Source of the DNA: Atherix ibis
Lineage: Eukaryota > Arthropoda > Insecta > Diptera > Athericidae
Assembly (NCBI GenBank): GCA_958298945.1
Contig: OY282606.1
Coordinates: 74,635,622 to 74,699,621 of the forward strand
DNA length: 64,000 nucleotides
Reading direction: 5' to 3'
Below, piece after piece: positions 22,133 through 33,221 of the stretch. Made by a program: the position numbers and the translations under genes. Position 1 is the stretch's first letter. Every line of letters begins with the position of its first letter. The notes below the pieces were generated by a model. That model was not told the DNA's origin. It made no database searches and worked only from the letters and a program-made list of their open reading frames with translations.

Positions 22133-22329
22133 CTGCAAATATATATAACAAAAAAAGAAAACATATTAATACGACACAGGCTCAAGTTTAATTATGGAAA
22201 AAAATTGCTGTGTAACATTAAGATTATTGCTCAATTTTTTTTGAACTGCAACTACAATTTTATTGTAACAAGCAGATTTACATAACATTTGAATTTACAA
22301 TCTTGTGCATCATGAAGTGGGATTAAACA
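22133..22329. other. Intron sequence upstream of the exon
   Basis: Contains the acceptor and polypyrimidine tract of the minus-strand exon (TTTTCTTTTTTTG near 22150); otherwise nothing seen. Confidence 0.55.
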
Positions 22330-23240
22330 CCCATCGGCGTTTCCCCAACTAACGGAAGTTAGATTCCTCTAGAAAATCTCTAGGCCATTGCCTCTTAAGT
22401 CTCCGATGAGTGTTTCCGGGGAGGTCAATACAGGAGAATTCTCTCACAAGTGGATTATGATGATAGCGTAAACGGGAGTGAAATTTTTGATACCGGGAAA
22501 TGCTCAGGTCCTGAACAAAGGGAATATTTAGATCACGATGTACACGTATTACATAAAAGGAGGTATCATAAATTTTACGGAAGATTTTGGATGGGAAGGC
22601 CTGCACACGATAAGAATTGGAACGTTTCGCTGAACCCCAAAGTTCAATTCCATATGTCCAAATAGGTTAGAAGTTTACCTTTTGATTGTTAGTTTCGAGC
22701 ATTTGTCCAGTAGTCTAAGAAGTTGTAGGTAACGTCCGTTAGCTTCAACTCTTTTTAGTCTAGTAAGTGGGTTTCATTTTAATCTCTTGTCCAGGTAAAG
22801 TCCCAAAAAACGCACTTTATCATATTGTGGAATCATGTTGTGCTATTAAGGTATAAAGGAGTAGGTTTTCCTTGATAAAGTGTAAAAGTAATGTGAGCAC
22901 TCTTCTGTTCATTTACCCTCACTCGCCATCTCTTAAACAAAGATTGAAGGTTGTGCATATGGGATTGTAAATTGTTGGAAGCTATGTCAGGATTTGTATG
23001 GGTAGCTAGTATGGCCGTTTCATCTGCATAAGTAGTAATGATAGTGTATTAGGATCAGATGGGATGTCATGGATATAAATATTATATAAAATGGGACCAA
23101 GAATACTGCCTTGGGGGACCTCGGCTCGAAGAGGATTCTGAGTTAATTGGAACTTGGAAATGACGTTGGGAGAGATATGCATTTACGATAAGGTAGTATG
23201 TTGAAGAAAGAAAGCTCTAAGATTATTGCTAATAGATTTT
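22330..23240 (-). pseudogene. Jockey-like LINE RT remnant, 3' half
   Basis: On the minus strand: EVPQGSILGPILYNIYIHDI (RT PQGS box), a disrupted active site, stretches of thumb, and a C-terminal end FHSRLRYHHNPLVREFS then NTHRRLKRQWPRDFLEESN. The order matches the copy at 26127-26951. Many stops and frameshifts; dead. It is inserted in the inferred intron in the same orientation as the host gene. Confidence 0.85.
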
Positions 23241-23259
23241 TTTTTATAAAATAAATATT

Positions 23260-23678
23260 ATCAATCACTTTCTCTCTGCATTTCCAAATTTCCCTTTCGC
23301 ATCGAGATTGCCCATCTGGGCCGTGGTTAGGAGTGGTGTTAAGAATATCTACATCTCTAGGATATATTTAAGATGGCAACTACCGTAGGAAACTTTTTTT
23401 TCAAACAAATGGGCGGTACCCGAAGAATTTTTACTCCTATTCACGAATGCGGCAACCAACCCCAACACAACTTTCTTCGAAGTTATCGAAGTCAATGCCA
23501 CCCAAATCTGTGATCATCGTAGTGAGATCTGTTTATACAAAATTGCTACGTATTATGTACAGCTGTGCGAAATAAAAGCGGCGGTTGAAATTGCTATTAG
23601 TCACCTGAGCCACCAGACACCCCGTATAGCTATTTGCCGTCTATTGAATGATGCTAGACTCAACGAGATTCGATGTAA
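23260..23678 (+). pseudogene. I-like LINE RNase H remnant
   Basis: Pieces resembling the segment before and within LINE RNase H (VQLCEIKAAVEIAISH, DARLNEIR) correspond in order to the fragment at 59840-60480 (DPMLNEIHRSLLNNR). It is cut off by the start of a mariner at about 23679. Confidence 0.55.
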
Positions 23679-24065
23679 CTAGGCGACCCTATAGAGCGTG
23701 ATAATTGAAGTTGTGTTTTTGTAGTACGTTAAAAAAAATGGAACCGAAAAATTTGAAGCAACAATGTGCAATCAAAAATTTGTGTTAAGCTTGATTATTC
23801 ACGTTTTTGACTAACGAAAAATTACAATGAGTCTATGGCGAACATTGTTTATCAAGAACACAAAATCCTTTTTGAAGGCCGAAAAGCAGTGAAACACGAA
23901 TTTCGCTCAGAAAGACCTTTAACATCGAAAACTGAAACAAACGTGGAACGAATAAGGGTGTTTATGAGACCAGAGCGTCGATTAATATTGAAGCTGATGA
24001 GTAATCCTTGAAAGGCTCAGAAAAAGTGCTCTTCGTGTCAGATCTGACATTTCACACACTTGGAT
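23679..24065 (+). mobile_element. Mariner family C 5' half, interrupted by P-like copy 1
   Basis: The leader is followed by MEPKNLKQQCAIK, degraded helix-turn-helix region, an EGRKAVKHEF segment (from EGREEVEDE-type sequence), and DISHTWI at the right edge, where the P-like element starts. The 3' half resumes at 25666 with LILHNDSDPCHTG. Confidence 0.8.
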
Positions 24066-25665
24066 CTTATATTAAAGAATATCTGGATAGGTCCGTACGT
24101 CAGATTTCCGTATATGTATACGTAATTTTCTGGCTGAATTATTGCAAAAGCGGCGAGAAATCGTAGCGCTTGCATATTTGTGTGTAGATTTTTGTATGTA
24201 GACATGACACCCACTGACATCTAGTTTTCGTTTAAACACAACGATAGGCAATTTTTAGTTTTTGTATAATCTTTCCATATGAAATGGAATTGTATTTTAG
24301 GTTTATTTATTTCGTAAATATCATTTAAATATGTAGCGCCTCAATGTTGTAGACTTTCGGAGAGTTTTAAAAAACTCCATGAAAGTATTAGAATGAGTGA
24401 TTATTTTGGCACTTATCAGAAAGTGCAAGTGATAGTGAAGTTTTTATGTTTTTTGAAGTATTTTACGAAAAAGTAAGTAATTATATAAATACTTTTGTTG
24501 TTGATAATATTTAATAGGAAGTTTTTATTTCATAAAATGAAGTGTTTTATAAAGGGTTGCTGGTAATTCAACGGAATAAGGAAGTCGGGAATTTCTTTCT
24601 TTCGGTAAGTTGACATCTTTATTTTTACAACATAAATTTACAAAAATTTAGTTTACGATGTGCCTAAATGGATTTTAATGATTTATTTAGTCCAAAAAGT
24701 AATTAAAAATTGAAAAGTTCGTCATTCAATAAATGTAAACAAATGTGATGTTGACAGTTCAATGTTTACCAGAAAATAGTACAGTGCTGGCGTACGTAAA
24801 GTGTGTGTAAGAAAATTTAAGGGAACGAATTTTTTAGTCTGTTTTCCATTTGCTGTTTTTATTATGTCAAAATAAATAAAGTTTATTCAGTAGGCTTATT
24901 ATTTAAATAAATTTGTTTGGATTTGTGCTTTTGTTTGGCTTGCTCTATTAGACCATTTTGTAATGCATTTACTAAATAATAATGTTTTTAATTTTTTTAG
25001 AATATAAGTTGTTAATTATTTAAGCATATTAAATTTTTCACCTTGTAAATTAGTTTTAAAGCATTTGCTATAATGTTAAATATTTGATGTAATATTCTAT
25101 TTAATTAATGCTTTATTTTTTAATTTAATTTAAATGCACAATGCCTATTTTAATTACCATTTCAATACATAAACACACGTTTATATTACAATATAAAGAA
25201 GCTTTCAATATTGTTTAACATTAAAATTTATATTTACTAAGTTGTGGTGTGGTTTTAATTTCAATATAATATCACATTCTGTCATTTAATTAATTTTGCA
25301 TTTTTGATATAATCAAATAACTTACAATTTATAATTCTTCCGTTTTAATAAATAATATATAGTGAAATAAATAATATTTTTAAAAAAAATACTGTGTTTT
25401 ATTGCAAATCTCCGAAACTAATTCCATTAAACAACAAAACCCGCAATATTAAAAAATCTATTTGTTAAAGCATAAATGACATCACATATGAAAATGATTT
25501 TAAACGAACCGCTTCAACCACATACTGAAAAGTTTAAAATTGGCCCCCAACAATTTACGCCGGTTCTGTTATTTTGCATGTGGGTGCGTTCTTACAAATG
25601 TATTGCCAACAAAATTGTGCCACAATTTTTGTGTAGAGGCCTATCCAGTTCTTCTATAATCTAAG
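24066..25665 (+). mobile_element. P-like element copy 1 (about 1.6 kb)
   Basis: Bounded by CTTATATTAAAGAATATCTGG and the inverse end CCAGTTCTTCTATAATCTAAG. Internal landmarks shared with all copies: a subterminal AAGCGGCGAGAAATCG, a start codon at 24537 opening MKCFIKGCW then stop and FNGIRKSGISFFR, a GTAAGT donor at 24604, a spaced GTAAACA/TGTTTAC pair, and a 3' block with TTTACGCC. No intact ORF. It disrupts a mariner C copy. Flanks are 16-bp related sequences (12 of 16), not a simple 8-bp duplication. Confidence 0.85.
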
Positions 25666-26114
25666 TTGCAGACACTCTGATACTCCACAATGACAGCGAC
25701 CCCTGTCACACGGGCATCACCATTAACGATTTGTTTGCAGAAAAAGGTATTCCTGTGGTTCACTAACGTGGACTCAGACCATGTATCTTTTTCTGTGCCC
25801 CAAATAAAAAAAATTTGAAAAGATGTCATCTTGGTACTGTCTATAATATCCAAAAGAGTGTAACTGGGGAACTGAAGGTGATTCCCGATAAAGCCTCTCA
25901 GCACAGCTTCTGACGGGAAAAAATCAAGGAAAATTACCATATTTGACGGGAAAAACATTGATGAAATAAAATTGTTGTTGTTTTTCAGTCTTGGGGCCGA
26001 CCAGGCAGCACAGTTGTTAGTGTATTGGACTACCATATAGGAGGTCGTGGATTCGAATTCCATTTAGATATAGTCCTAAGCAAATTCCCAAAAAAAAACA
26101 CTTCTTTCCATTCT

Positions 26115-26126
26115 ACTTTGTCGCCA
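26115..26126. repeat. LINE target-site duplication, left
   Basis: ACTTTGTCGCCA, repeated exactly at 26952-26963. The uninterrupted SINE at 20353 has the same word once. Confidence 0.93.
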
Positions 26127-26951
26127 CTTTGCTACATACGCCGATGATACGGCCTGCCTTGCATCTAGCGAAAATCTGCAACATGCTTCCGAAACTCTCC
26201 AAATCCAAATCCAAACCCAATAAAAGTCAATGAACGTAAATCTATCCAGGTAACTTTTACTCTCCGTCGTAAAACATACCCTCCCATATACCTTAATGGC
26301 AGTGCCATACCTCAACACACCGAAGCTCAGTATCTAGGATTGTACTTAGACAAACGCTTGACATGGAACCCACATACAAGACTTAAAAGACAAGAACTGA
26401 AAAGACGATACCTAAAACTACTTCGACTTCTAGACAAACGTTCCAAACTTACTTTAGACAGCAAAGTTCTGTTATACAATACCTTACTGAAACCCATATG
26501 GACATACGGACTAGAACTCTGGGGATCTACTAAGCCTTCTAATTCCCGTCGAATCCAATCCCTTTAATCAAAAATACTCCGTACAATTGTCGATGCCCCC
26601 TTTTATGTTCGCAATACTGTTATTCATCGTGATCTTAAAGTCCCATTTGTTTTTGATGTGGCTGTATCTCGTTATAAAAAGTTCCGTTCCCGTGCCCTCA
26701 ATCATTATAATCCTCTTGTTCAAGAACTATCCTCCATTTCCTTCCCTAGAAATACCCATCGAAGACTTAAGCGTGACTGGTCGCGTAATTTACTTAAATA
26801 CTGAGGCCTAACAGAAACACACGCTAGCAAGAGGAACTTCATTGGATGTTTACTCCCCACAACCTATCAAGTTAATTAATACTATTGCAAAAATTTGCTT
26901 ATTACTATGTTGTAGTTGTAAATATCTAAATAAATAAATAAAAAAAAAAAA
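26127..26951 (+). mobile_element. 5'-truncated Jockey-like LINE with poly(A) and target duplication
   Basis: Begins within the RT active site (TFATYADDTACL) and runs to the ORF end and a poly(A) tail preceded by TAAATAAATAAATA. One long frame covers YLGLYLDKRLTWNPHTR, LKPIWTYGLELWGSTKP and, after a stop near 26568, RTIVDAPFYVRNTV to RDWSRNLLKY. With only about two stops and an exact 12-bp target duplication it is the youngest LINE in the window. There is no RNase H domain, consistent with a Jockey-like clade. It cannot move alone, because the endonuclease and most of the RT are absent. Confidence 0.92.
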
Positions 26952-26963
26952 ACTTTGTCGCCA
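26952..26963. repeat. LINE target-site duplication, right
   Basis: Exact second copy of 26115-26126, directly after the poly(A). Confidence 0.93.
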
Positions 26964-27060
26964 AATAGCCTTTAGGATCATGGCGCCTAGAATATAAATT
27001 TGAGTACTAATGTTACTTGAAATTATACCAATTTCAAGTAAAGAAAAAATTAGTATCATT

Positions 27061-29319
27061 ACTCTTATACCACACAATATACATAAAAGTTTAGATGAGA
27101 CAAGGGAGAATATTGATTTATTTGTTCCGAAAGTCTAGATGGGTTCTCGTGTTCTTATTGATTATAATTAACTAGGATTTAGCTTTAAGGTCCCTAAGAT
27201 TTTTCACTAATAATAATTTTTTAATAAGAAACACCTTTTCTATGATTTTCTATCACTATTATAGGTGTTGGTCAAATCCAATTTAGCATAAAACTATTTA
27301 GTTTTCGAAATTCGTTTAGCCCCAAATAAGGTTTATGAATTTTTTTTTTAAATTTCAACCAAAAACTATAAAAGTTTCAAACATACCATTATAAATAAAA
27401 TATAAATAAAGTACAATATAATTACGACGACTTCATGCAAAGTACACATAAATATCGGAAATAATTTTTTTTTGCAATGAATTTTCCAACTTTCGAAATA
27501 AATAATAAAATGTGAAAATGTCGATACTAAACAAAACATTTAAAACAGCATAATTATAGGTGTAGTCATTGAAAATTTAAAAAAAAAATGAATGAATTTT
27601 TAAATAATTGTTTTTTTTGTACAAAAATGTTTTACAAAGTCAATAATTTAAATAATAAATTTCTGATATCACCTTGAAAGTAGCTAAATTCAATGCATTG
27701 ATTTAAAAAAAAAAAAAAAAACTACCAACATTGTCCGAATACGTTCAGTAGTAGAGTTGTACGAATTGTAAATAAGGTGTAATAGTACAATCGATCTGCC
27801 GTCGATTTGATAAATTTAGAAAAGGTAAAATGAACGTAATAACAAATAAATAAAACTGTACATATCGTAGGTATGCTACACACACACACACATACGAGTA
27901 TATATCGGTTTGGATAATAGACAATCCTAATTTCCGGCACGCAAAGGTTATAGTCTGGGGTCATTTTCATGGACTTACAAAGAGTATACTCTGACCATTT
28001 TCGCTTGAAGAAAGAAACTATTTGTCACTAGAAAAATTACAAAAATCCTCCAAATTTTTAGCCCACCTTTTTTGAAGATTTTGGTAAAATTATTTAATAT
28101 GGTTTTATTGTGATTTCTATTTGCGGTTCTTTGATTTTTTGGCCATTGTCTAATTTTGAACATTTTTATTATAATTTCATATTGTGACACCATTTATTGG
28201 GAGCAGCTGATTTGTGAAGAAAGGGAAAAACAACTTTATCTCAAAATACAAATAAGAAAAGTCTTCTTTTTGCATAATTTCATAGATGGTAGGATATTTT
28301 TATGGAAAGTTGTAGATAATGAAGGACTAATAAATCAATCTACACAAAGGGATTATTATGTATTTATGAAACTAGTTTAAATAAGTTTCCGCAAAAATAA
28401 AGTTTAAAGAAATATTTTTAATCTTGTGGAGTTATCGCCAATTTATGAACACACTGGATAAAATCCGCTCTTATTAAAGGCAATGGGGAATGATGAGAAG
28501 ATGGATTGGGGTGATCGAACCTCAACCTCAACCTCAACACTGTTTTAAGCTATATTACATCAGCGATTTTTCTGAACGTTTTTTTTTACATTTACCCAAT
28601 TAAATGAAGTACTCGTATATCTAGATACCTACTAATATAACTTGGCTTGGTTCACCTGCTTTCCAATTGTAAGCAACTGTAAGTAATGAATGAATGAATG
28701 AATTATAATGTATATCTTAGGAGTATTTCTTTGTCGAAATTTAGTGGACATGGAAAGCTGAATAATTCTTATTCTTTGGTTCAGTGCCTTCAATTATAAT
28801 CAAATAACAATTACTTGGCCGAAAATTTTGGACTTTCTTTTATGGACTGTGCTTTTCAAAAAAAAATAAAAAAATTGATATAGCCGCGCACGTACACCTT
28901 TTATGTCCGAGATTTGAACGATTGCGAAATATCGAATTTTAAGACTAGTGAATTGAGAAACTAATGTCAGAATAATGAGGATGGCAGGGTGGGGGGGGGG
29001 GGGGGGTAGGTCTACTGAAAAGAAAATATTACTAAACTAATTAATTGATATAATAAAAATAGAATGTAATTGGATTATGATATTTGTTGGGTCTTCTTTT
29101 AGATTAAAGAGTCTAAAATGCGTCTTTTATGAGGTTTAAAACGATTTCCATTACTTTCAAAATTTAATCTGTAATAACGATAGAAAGGTATCGAAAGTGT
29201 TTTATGCCTAACACTTACTACTAACATGCAATATTGGATTTTTTCTTTTTACATACAAATACAAATTATACCAGAAATTTTTCAGATATATTAAAATTAG
29301 CTAGGAAAAGCGCTATTCA
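27061..29319. other. No gene recognised; end of segmental duplication and a poly-G tract
   Basis: 27061-27292 continues the similarity to 20470-20692 and then ends. The remainder is AT-rich, with an (AC) run near 27880 and a poly-G tract around 28989-29007. ORFs of up to 82 codons look like chance. Confidence 0.4.
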
Positions 29320-30050
29320 TTTCGTGGTTCAGAAAGTACAGACTCTGTAATTTGCAGCTGGCAAATATATATGTCATTTAAGATGGTATTTATATAGTTT
29401 AGAGTGGATCGTTGAGCCACTGAATAATGCGTTAAAATTTAAAAAAAAACTTTCCAAGAAAGTAGTGATTCTACCGTCGCCTTAAGTGGAGATATTTTTT
29501 TTATATATAGTCTCATTTCTCGATCAGTGGACGCGTCAATAAGCAAACAAGGGGCTCTGAAAAACCACAATCGACTGTGACTAGGTCGTGTGTATTTGGG
29601 TCGGAAGATGTCATTTGCCCGTGTTTCTTTGAAAATGAGAAAGTAGAGACCCTTACTGACAATTCTGTGCGCTATGGTTGTATGATAAAAGAAGTTTTTT
29701 CATCTGAACTTTAAAATTTTAATCTACGAGTATCTGGACCACATGTTGTTTCAGCAAGACGGTTTTATTGCGCGAACATTCCCGCAACGTGTAATTTCGG
29801 GATTTGGTAATGTAAATTTGCATCTAAGATCATCCGATTTGGCGCCGTTGCAATTTTCTTATGGGAATCTCCCACGTAATGGCCGAATTACAAACTGAAC
29901 TGTGCGAAAAAGTCATCAAAAATTACATCAAAAGGCTCGAATCTTGGAAGAAGTCATGTGGCAGGATCCAAATAATATAATAAAAAAAGATCTATCGAAA
30001 TCTGAATTTTAAATTTGTTTTATTTAATTGCACTTTCTGAAGCACAAATT
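29320..30050 (+). mobile_element. DD41D-like mariner remnant
   Basis: The ends share GTG(G/C)TTCAGAAAGT(A/G)CA in inverted orientation (29323-29340 and 30031-30046). Between them are degraded transposase fragments: LFQQDG (second catalytic motif retained), RVISGFGNVN, SSDLAPLQFS, and ELCEKVIKNYIKRLESW. Many stops; dead. The terminal sequence differs from that of the DD41D copy at 57143, so it is a separate subfamily. Confidence 0.65.
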
Positions 30051-31646
30051 ATTCAAACACTTTAAAGAGATTTTATCCCTAAAAAAAAAGAAATATAGAA
30101 TCCGGTTGAATACAAATATAAAGAATATAAGGATTGGTTGGTTGTATATGTAAATGATAGTATTTTACAGCTTTATGCAAATAAAAAATAAACTTTTAGA
30201 AACTATCTTACGTAATACGAAACAGTATAAATAACTAAAAATAATTTACAATCAAAATCTAAAACTAAACGTAATTGCAGCGTTATATAAAAATCACCGT
30301 TCATCATAAATATTATTTAACCAAAATAAAACTATAAAATCAAAGCAATTATTTATTAAAGGCAAATTATAAAAATAAAATAGTTAAAAAATATTTTACA
30401 TGATCTAAAATTTAAAAGAAAAAATATTTAAAAATTATACCAATTAATATACAATACTATTGATAATATAGAGTAAGTATTAAGTGGGTAGAAGAAGAGT
30501 CGAACCAATAATGTAAATATTTTTCTATTTTGTAAGATTTATTTCTATAAATTTTTCATATTTTATCAAAGCTATTATAATTTTGTTGATATTTAAAATA
30601 TCGTAAAAAAAACCTTATTGTAATTATATTAAACAGAAGAAGAAGAAAAAATATATATATAATTTCGCAACTAAAAATAATGATTGATGTTTGTAACACT
30701 TTCTATTTAAGTTGAATATTTATTATGATTTATCAATAAATTGACTGAATAATCTTATAACAAAATTGTCTTTGATTGAATAAAAAGTTGTTTGTTTTCT
30801 TAAATTAGAACTAAATCTGTACTGGCATTGTAAATTGCGAATAAATTCCACAGTAAACTCTGCGTTATGTTATTATCATTGAAAATAACATAACGTTCAT
30901 AATTAAATATTGCCAACATATTATATTTACACTTAATTATCACTTTAAATCAAATAAAAGCCTATGTTAGTACTTCTCCAATAGGAAATGTATTGCAATA
31001 TTATTGATAAGATTAAAAAATCTACTTGAAATCATATTAAAAAGAAGACTAGATAAATAAATAAATCTGTTATTATATGAGAAACAAATAAATAAAATAT
31101 ATTCCATCAAATAAGTTTCATTAAAGACAAGATTTAATACATCAAAAAAATATGATTCACAATTGTAAAAGTGTAAAATCTTTTAATTCAAAGTTTATCG
31201 TAGCATGTTTATTAAAATATTAATTTTGACGGTAATTGTAGAATTGTCATCAGAAATTAAATAATTTAAGAAAAATTGTGTTAAAATTGTCACAAAAACC
31301 ATTTGTTTTCAAAATTAGTACATATTTTAGATTATTTTTTTATTGCGTGCAGTAAGAGAGGAATTGAGACATTCTCTATGTCAGGAGCAAGAGAACTTTA
31401 GCATCCACCAAAAGCAGTGCTAAAGTTCAATAAAGCGACTAAAATAATTGGGTATCATGCAAAAGTTCGTCACTCTCTTAACTCTAAAGTTCGTCACACT
31501 ACACTTCACAATGGAGATAATCTCGTTAGAAAAGAAATTTTGACTAAAATGACATTCCTTCAGAATATGAGCAATTGTGAGTTGAACGTCAAAGCATGGG
31601 CCGATGGATCGAGGGTAGTTTGCAAAAGGAGAATTACCATATGTGT
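30051..31646. other. No gene recognised
   Basis: Extremely AT-rich up to about 31330. Then 31330-31650 is less AT-rich with an 80-codon frame containing KAWADGSRVV, which resembles the start of a LINE RNase H domain, cut by P-like copy 2. Confidence 0.35.
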
Positions 31647-31654
31647 GAAAGTAG
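31647..31654. repeat. 8-bp target duplication of P-like copy 2, left
   Basis: GAAAGTAG, matched by GAAAGCAG at 33214-33221 (7 of 8). Confidence 0.85.
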
Positions 31655-33213
31655 CTTAGATTAAAGAATACCTGGATAGGCCCGTACGTCAGATTTCCTT
31701 ATATGTAAACGCAATGTTCTAGATTAATTATTGCAGAAGCGGCGAGAAATCGTAACGCTTGCATACTTTTGTGTAGATTTTTTTATGTATACATGACACC
31801 CACTGACATGTAGTTTTCGTAATAGAAATTTATTGAATTTCAAAAGCATTATTTATATTCATTTTAATTCACTTATTGGAAACAAAAATACAATTTAAAC
31901 ACAACAATAGGCAACATTTATTTTTTATACAATATTTTGATATGAAATGGAATTAATATTTTAGGTTTATTATTTATTTCGTAAATATCAATTAAATATG
32001 AAGCGCCTCAATTTTGTAGACTTTCGTAGAGTTTTAAAAAACGACATTCTCAATGAAAGTGGTAGCATATCGAAATTCTTGCATACTTTTATTGTTTTTC
32101 AAATTGTTATTTTGGCACTTATCGGAAAGTACAACTAAAAGTGTGGTTTTTATCTTTTTTGAAGTATTGTATTTACGAAAAACTAAGTATTTACATTAAT
32201 AGTTATATTTTTGACAACATTTAAGTTTGGATTTCATAAAATGAAGTGTTTTATAAAGAATTACTGGTAATTCAACGGAATGAGGAAGCCGGGAATTTCT
32301 TTCTTTCGGTAAGTTGACATATTCATTATTACTAGATAAATTCACAAAAATTTAGTTTATGATGTGCCTACATGGCTTTTAATGATTTATTTGGTCCAAA
32401 AAGTGATTAAAAAGTCAAAAGTTCGTCAATCAATAAATGTAAACAAATGTGATGTTGACAGTTCAATGTTTACCGGAAAATAGTTCAGTGCCGGCGTACG
32501 TGAAGTGAGTGTAAGAAAATTTAAGGGAACGAATTTTTCAGTCTGTTTTCCATTTGCTGTTTTTATTATGTGAAAATAAATAAAGTATATTCGGTAGGCT
32601 TATTATTTAAATAAATTTGTTTGCATTTTTGCTTTCGATTGCTCTTTTAGATCATTTTGTAATGCATTAACTAAATAATAATGTTTCCAATTTTTTTAGA
32701 ATATTACTTGTTAATTATTGTATTTAAGCATATTAATTTTTCCACCTTAAAAATTAGTTTTAAAGCATTTGCTATATTGTTGTATACAATTAACTTCTAT
32801 ATTATTAAGAATTTGATGTAATGTTCTATGTAATGAATGCTTTATTTTTTCTTTATATGCTCTTCAACTTTGTAATTCTATTTTAATAAATAAAATGAAA
32901 ATACAATAAATAAATAAATAATATTTTAAAACAGAATACTGTGTATTATTGCAAATTTCCAAAACTAATTCCATCAAACACAAAAAAACTGGGAATATTA
33001 AAAAATCTATTTGTTTACACATAAATGACATCACATCTCAAAATGGTTTTAAACGAATCGCTTCAATCGCATACTGGAAAGTTTAAAATTGGCCCCCAAT
33101 GATTTACGCCGTTTCTGTTATTATGCAAGTGTGTGCGTTCTACGAATTTATTTCCAACAAAATTGTGCCACAATTTTTGTGTAGAGGCCTATCCAATTCT
33201 TCTTTAATCTAAG
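31655..33213 (+). mobile_element. P-like element copy 2, complete ends (1,559 bp)
   Basis: Best-defined copy. The 28-bp terminal repeats start CTTAGATTAAAGAATACCTGG and end with the inverse AATTCTTCTTTAATCTAAG. An 8-bp flanking duplication identifies the exact borders. An 8-bp target site, terminal repeats of about 30 bp, and an N-terminal MKCFIK...RKPGISFFR frame ending at GTAAGT (32310 region) together suggest the P superfamily, whose transposases begin with a THAP zinc finger. It is non-autonomous: a shared stop after the first nine codons and no downstream ORF. hAT elements also make 8-bp duplications and are the main alternative. Confidence 0.85.
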
Positions 33214-33221
33214 GAAAGCAG

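Larger units (their letters stand above)
25990..27043 (+). mobile_element. tRNA-derived SINE, split by a LINE
   Basis: A-box-like GTTAGTGTATTGG and B box GATTCGAATTCC are followed by a body collinear with the SINE at 20239-20441. At the GTCGCCA motif it is interrupted for 825 bp; the tail resumes at 26964 and ends before AAAAAATTAGT at 27044-27054. Confidence 0.75.
25666..27060 (+). mobile_element. Mariner family C 3' half carrying SINE and LINE
   Basis: Starts LILHNDSDPCHTG (HHDN catalytic motif, Asn/Asp shifted by mutation), continues with FAEKGIPVVH and the C-terminal region, then is interrupted by the SINE (from about 25990), itself interrupted by a Jockey-like LINE (26127-26951). It is the continuation of 23679-24065. 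Confidence 0.7.

Noticed and set aside
22349..22606. Minus-strand 85-codon frame as a host gene
   Set aside because: It is the C-terminal end of a Jockey-like LINE ORF2 shared with 26680-26800 and 40500-40690.
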